The translations under genes were made by a program, and so were the position numbers. The notes below the pieces were generated by a model. That model ran no database searches and was not told the DNA's origin. It was given only the letters and a program-made list of their open reading frames with translations. Below, in pieces: positions 14,799 to 15,659 of a stretch of 15,659 bases of DNA. The stretch covers positions 1 through 15,659 of the forward strand of contig JASHTT010000293.1 in assembly GCA_030040415.1 (NCBI GenBank), written 5' to 3'. The DNA comes from Streptosporangiaceae bacterium (lineage in GTDB: Bacteria > Actinomycetota > Actinomycetes > Streptosporangiales > Streptosporangiaceae). The number at the start of each line of letters is the position of its first letter. Position 1 is the stretch's first letter.

Positions 14799-15659
14799 CC
14801 GCAGCACCGGACAGCCCGCAGCCGCCCCTGCTCGACGTGCGGGACCTCGCGGTCACCTACCGAGCAGGCGGCGAGGACGTGCGTGCGGTGCGCGGCGTGA
14901 GCTTCACGCTCAGCGCCGGGGAAACCCTGGGCATGGCGGGCGAGTCCGGCTGCGGCAAAACCACGGTGGCACTTAGCCTGCTGCGCCTGCTGCCCGCCTC
15001 GGCACGGCTGTCCGGGGAGATCCTCTTCAAGGGCGAGGACATCATCGGCCTCGGCTGGCAGAGGCTGCGCGCCGTGCGCTGGGCAGAGGCGTCGGTGGTG
15101 TTCCAGGGCGCGATGAGCGCGCTGAACCCGGTCCGGACGATCGGCGAGCAGATCTGCGAGCCGATCGTGCTGCACGAGAAGGTCGGCCGCCGGGTAGCCG
15201 AAGCGCGCGCCGCCGAGTTGCTGGACAGTGTCGGCGTGCCGTCCGCCCGCCGGGCGAGCTACCCGCACGAACTGTCCGGCGGTCAGCGCCAGCGCGTGAT
15301 GATCGCGATGGCCCTTGCCTGCCAGCCCGACCTCGTCATCGCCGACGAGCCGACGACCGCGCTCGACGTGATCGTCCAGGCACAGATCCTGGACTTGCTG
15401 ACCGGACTTGTGCGCGAGCGGCAGATCAGCATGATCGTGATCAGCCACGACCTGTCCGTGCTCGGCCAGACCTGCGACCGGCTGGCCGTCATGTACGCCG
15501 GACGGCTGGCGGAGATCGGCCCATCGCGGCAGGTGCTCGCTGAGCCGCGGCACCCGTACACCGGCATCCTCGCCAGAGCGTTCCCGCGGATGGGTGACCA
15601 GGCATCCCGGATGGCGCCGGCCGGCCTCGCGGGCGAGCCGCCCGACCTGCGCGAAGAAG
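14795..15659 (+). CDS. Peptide ABC transporter ATP-binding protein, DppD/OppD type (3' partial)
   Basis: The gene starts at GTG 14795 inside the stop of permease C and is still open at the window end (288 codons seen). Walker A is GESGCGKT (49-56), Q-loop Q104 in FQGAMSALNPV, the signature LSGGQRQR starts at L160, Walker B is VIADEP with D184 and E185, and the H-loop His is H218 in ISHDLSV. The FQGAMSALNPV form and the C-terminal RHPYTGIL segment, the start of the oligopeptide-transporter C-terminal domain, mark the DppD/OppD family rather than other ABC importers. It energises the importer, probably together with a second ATPase (DppF type) expected just beyond the window. All nucleotide-binding motifs seen are intact. 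Confidence 0.94.
   Translation, partial: MTAAPDSPQPPLLDVRDLAVTYRAGGEDVRAVRGVSFTLSAGETLGMAGESGCGKTTVALSLLRLLPASARLSGEILFKGEDIIGLGWQRLRAVRWAEASVVFQGAMSALNPVRTIGEQICEPIVLHEKVGRRVAEARAAELLDSVGVPSARRASYPHELSGGQRQRVMIAMALACQPDLVIADEPTTALDVIVQAQILDLLTGLVRERQISMIVISHDLSVLGQTCDRLAVMYAGRLAEIGPSRQVLAEPRHPYTGILARAFPRMGDQASRMAPAGLAGEPPDLREE

Noticed and set aside
14135..15553. Long open frame (about 470 codons) on the minus strand opposite permease C and the ATPase
   Set aside because: The plus strand holds permease and ATPase genes with complete motifs. The antisense translation has no recognisable family.
1..15659. Possible CRISPR arrays, tRNA/rRNA genes, insertion sequences, phage or toxin-antitoxin modules
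   Set aside because: I saw no regularly spaced repeats, cloverleaf sequences, transposase or integrase motifs, or terminal inverted repeats flanking any gene.

Overview
The window is GC-rich, with GTG and TTG starts next to ATG, purine-rich ribosome binding sites of the GGAGG type and Ala/Arg/Gly-rich proteins. Together with family content (luciferase-like F420/flavin oxidoreductase, RpiR regulator, dipeptide ABC transporter, secreted GH9 protein) this suggests a soil-type high-GC actinomycete chromosome. No genus can be named from sequence alone. I see no tRNA, rRNA, CRISPR array, insertion sequence, phage gene or origin. No gap between genes exceeds about 130 bases.

Layout. (1) 1-1272 (+): the 3' part of a VWA-domain protein, probably a MoxR/Mg-chelatase-like ATPase-VWA fusion whose ATPase lies upstream. 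(2) 1283-1582 (-): a small DUF1330 protein, convergent with the VWA gene across a shared hairpin. (3) 1692-2003 (+): a small acidic protein of unknown function, whose 3' end overlaps the next gene tail-to-tail. (4) 1991-3973 (-): a secreted family 9 glycoside hydrolase with an unusual active-site motif. (5) 4099-5106 (-): a secreted protein of unknown function, separated from (4) by a strong 14-bp hairpin. (6) 5231-5902 (-): a class II aldolase. (7) about 5933-6694 (+): a SAM methyltransferase, tightly divergent from (6). (8) 6708-7598 (-): a luciferase-like oxidoreductase.

Region 7714-15659 looks like one functional block. An M55 D-aminopeptidase (7714-8565) is translationally coupled to an M20 metallopeptidase (8558-9910). 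An RpiR/SIS regulator (9918-10853, -) faces them. Divergent from the regulator is a peptide ABC transporter operon: binding protein (10965-12839), permease B (12844-13899), permease C (13896-14798) and ATPase D (14795 to beyond the window end). The genes are joined by 4-nt overlaps or a 4-nt gap. A sigma70-like promoter with an inverted repeat lies between the regulator and the transporter.

Taken together the block reads as uptake of small peptides, possibly wall-derived and containing D-amino acids, followed by cytoplasmic hydrolysis, under control of a sensor that binds a sugar-phosphate or related ligand. The gene families are clear. The substrate and regulatory link are inference. The binding protein is unusual because it lacks a lipobox and instead ends in a C-terminal transmembrane helix.
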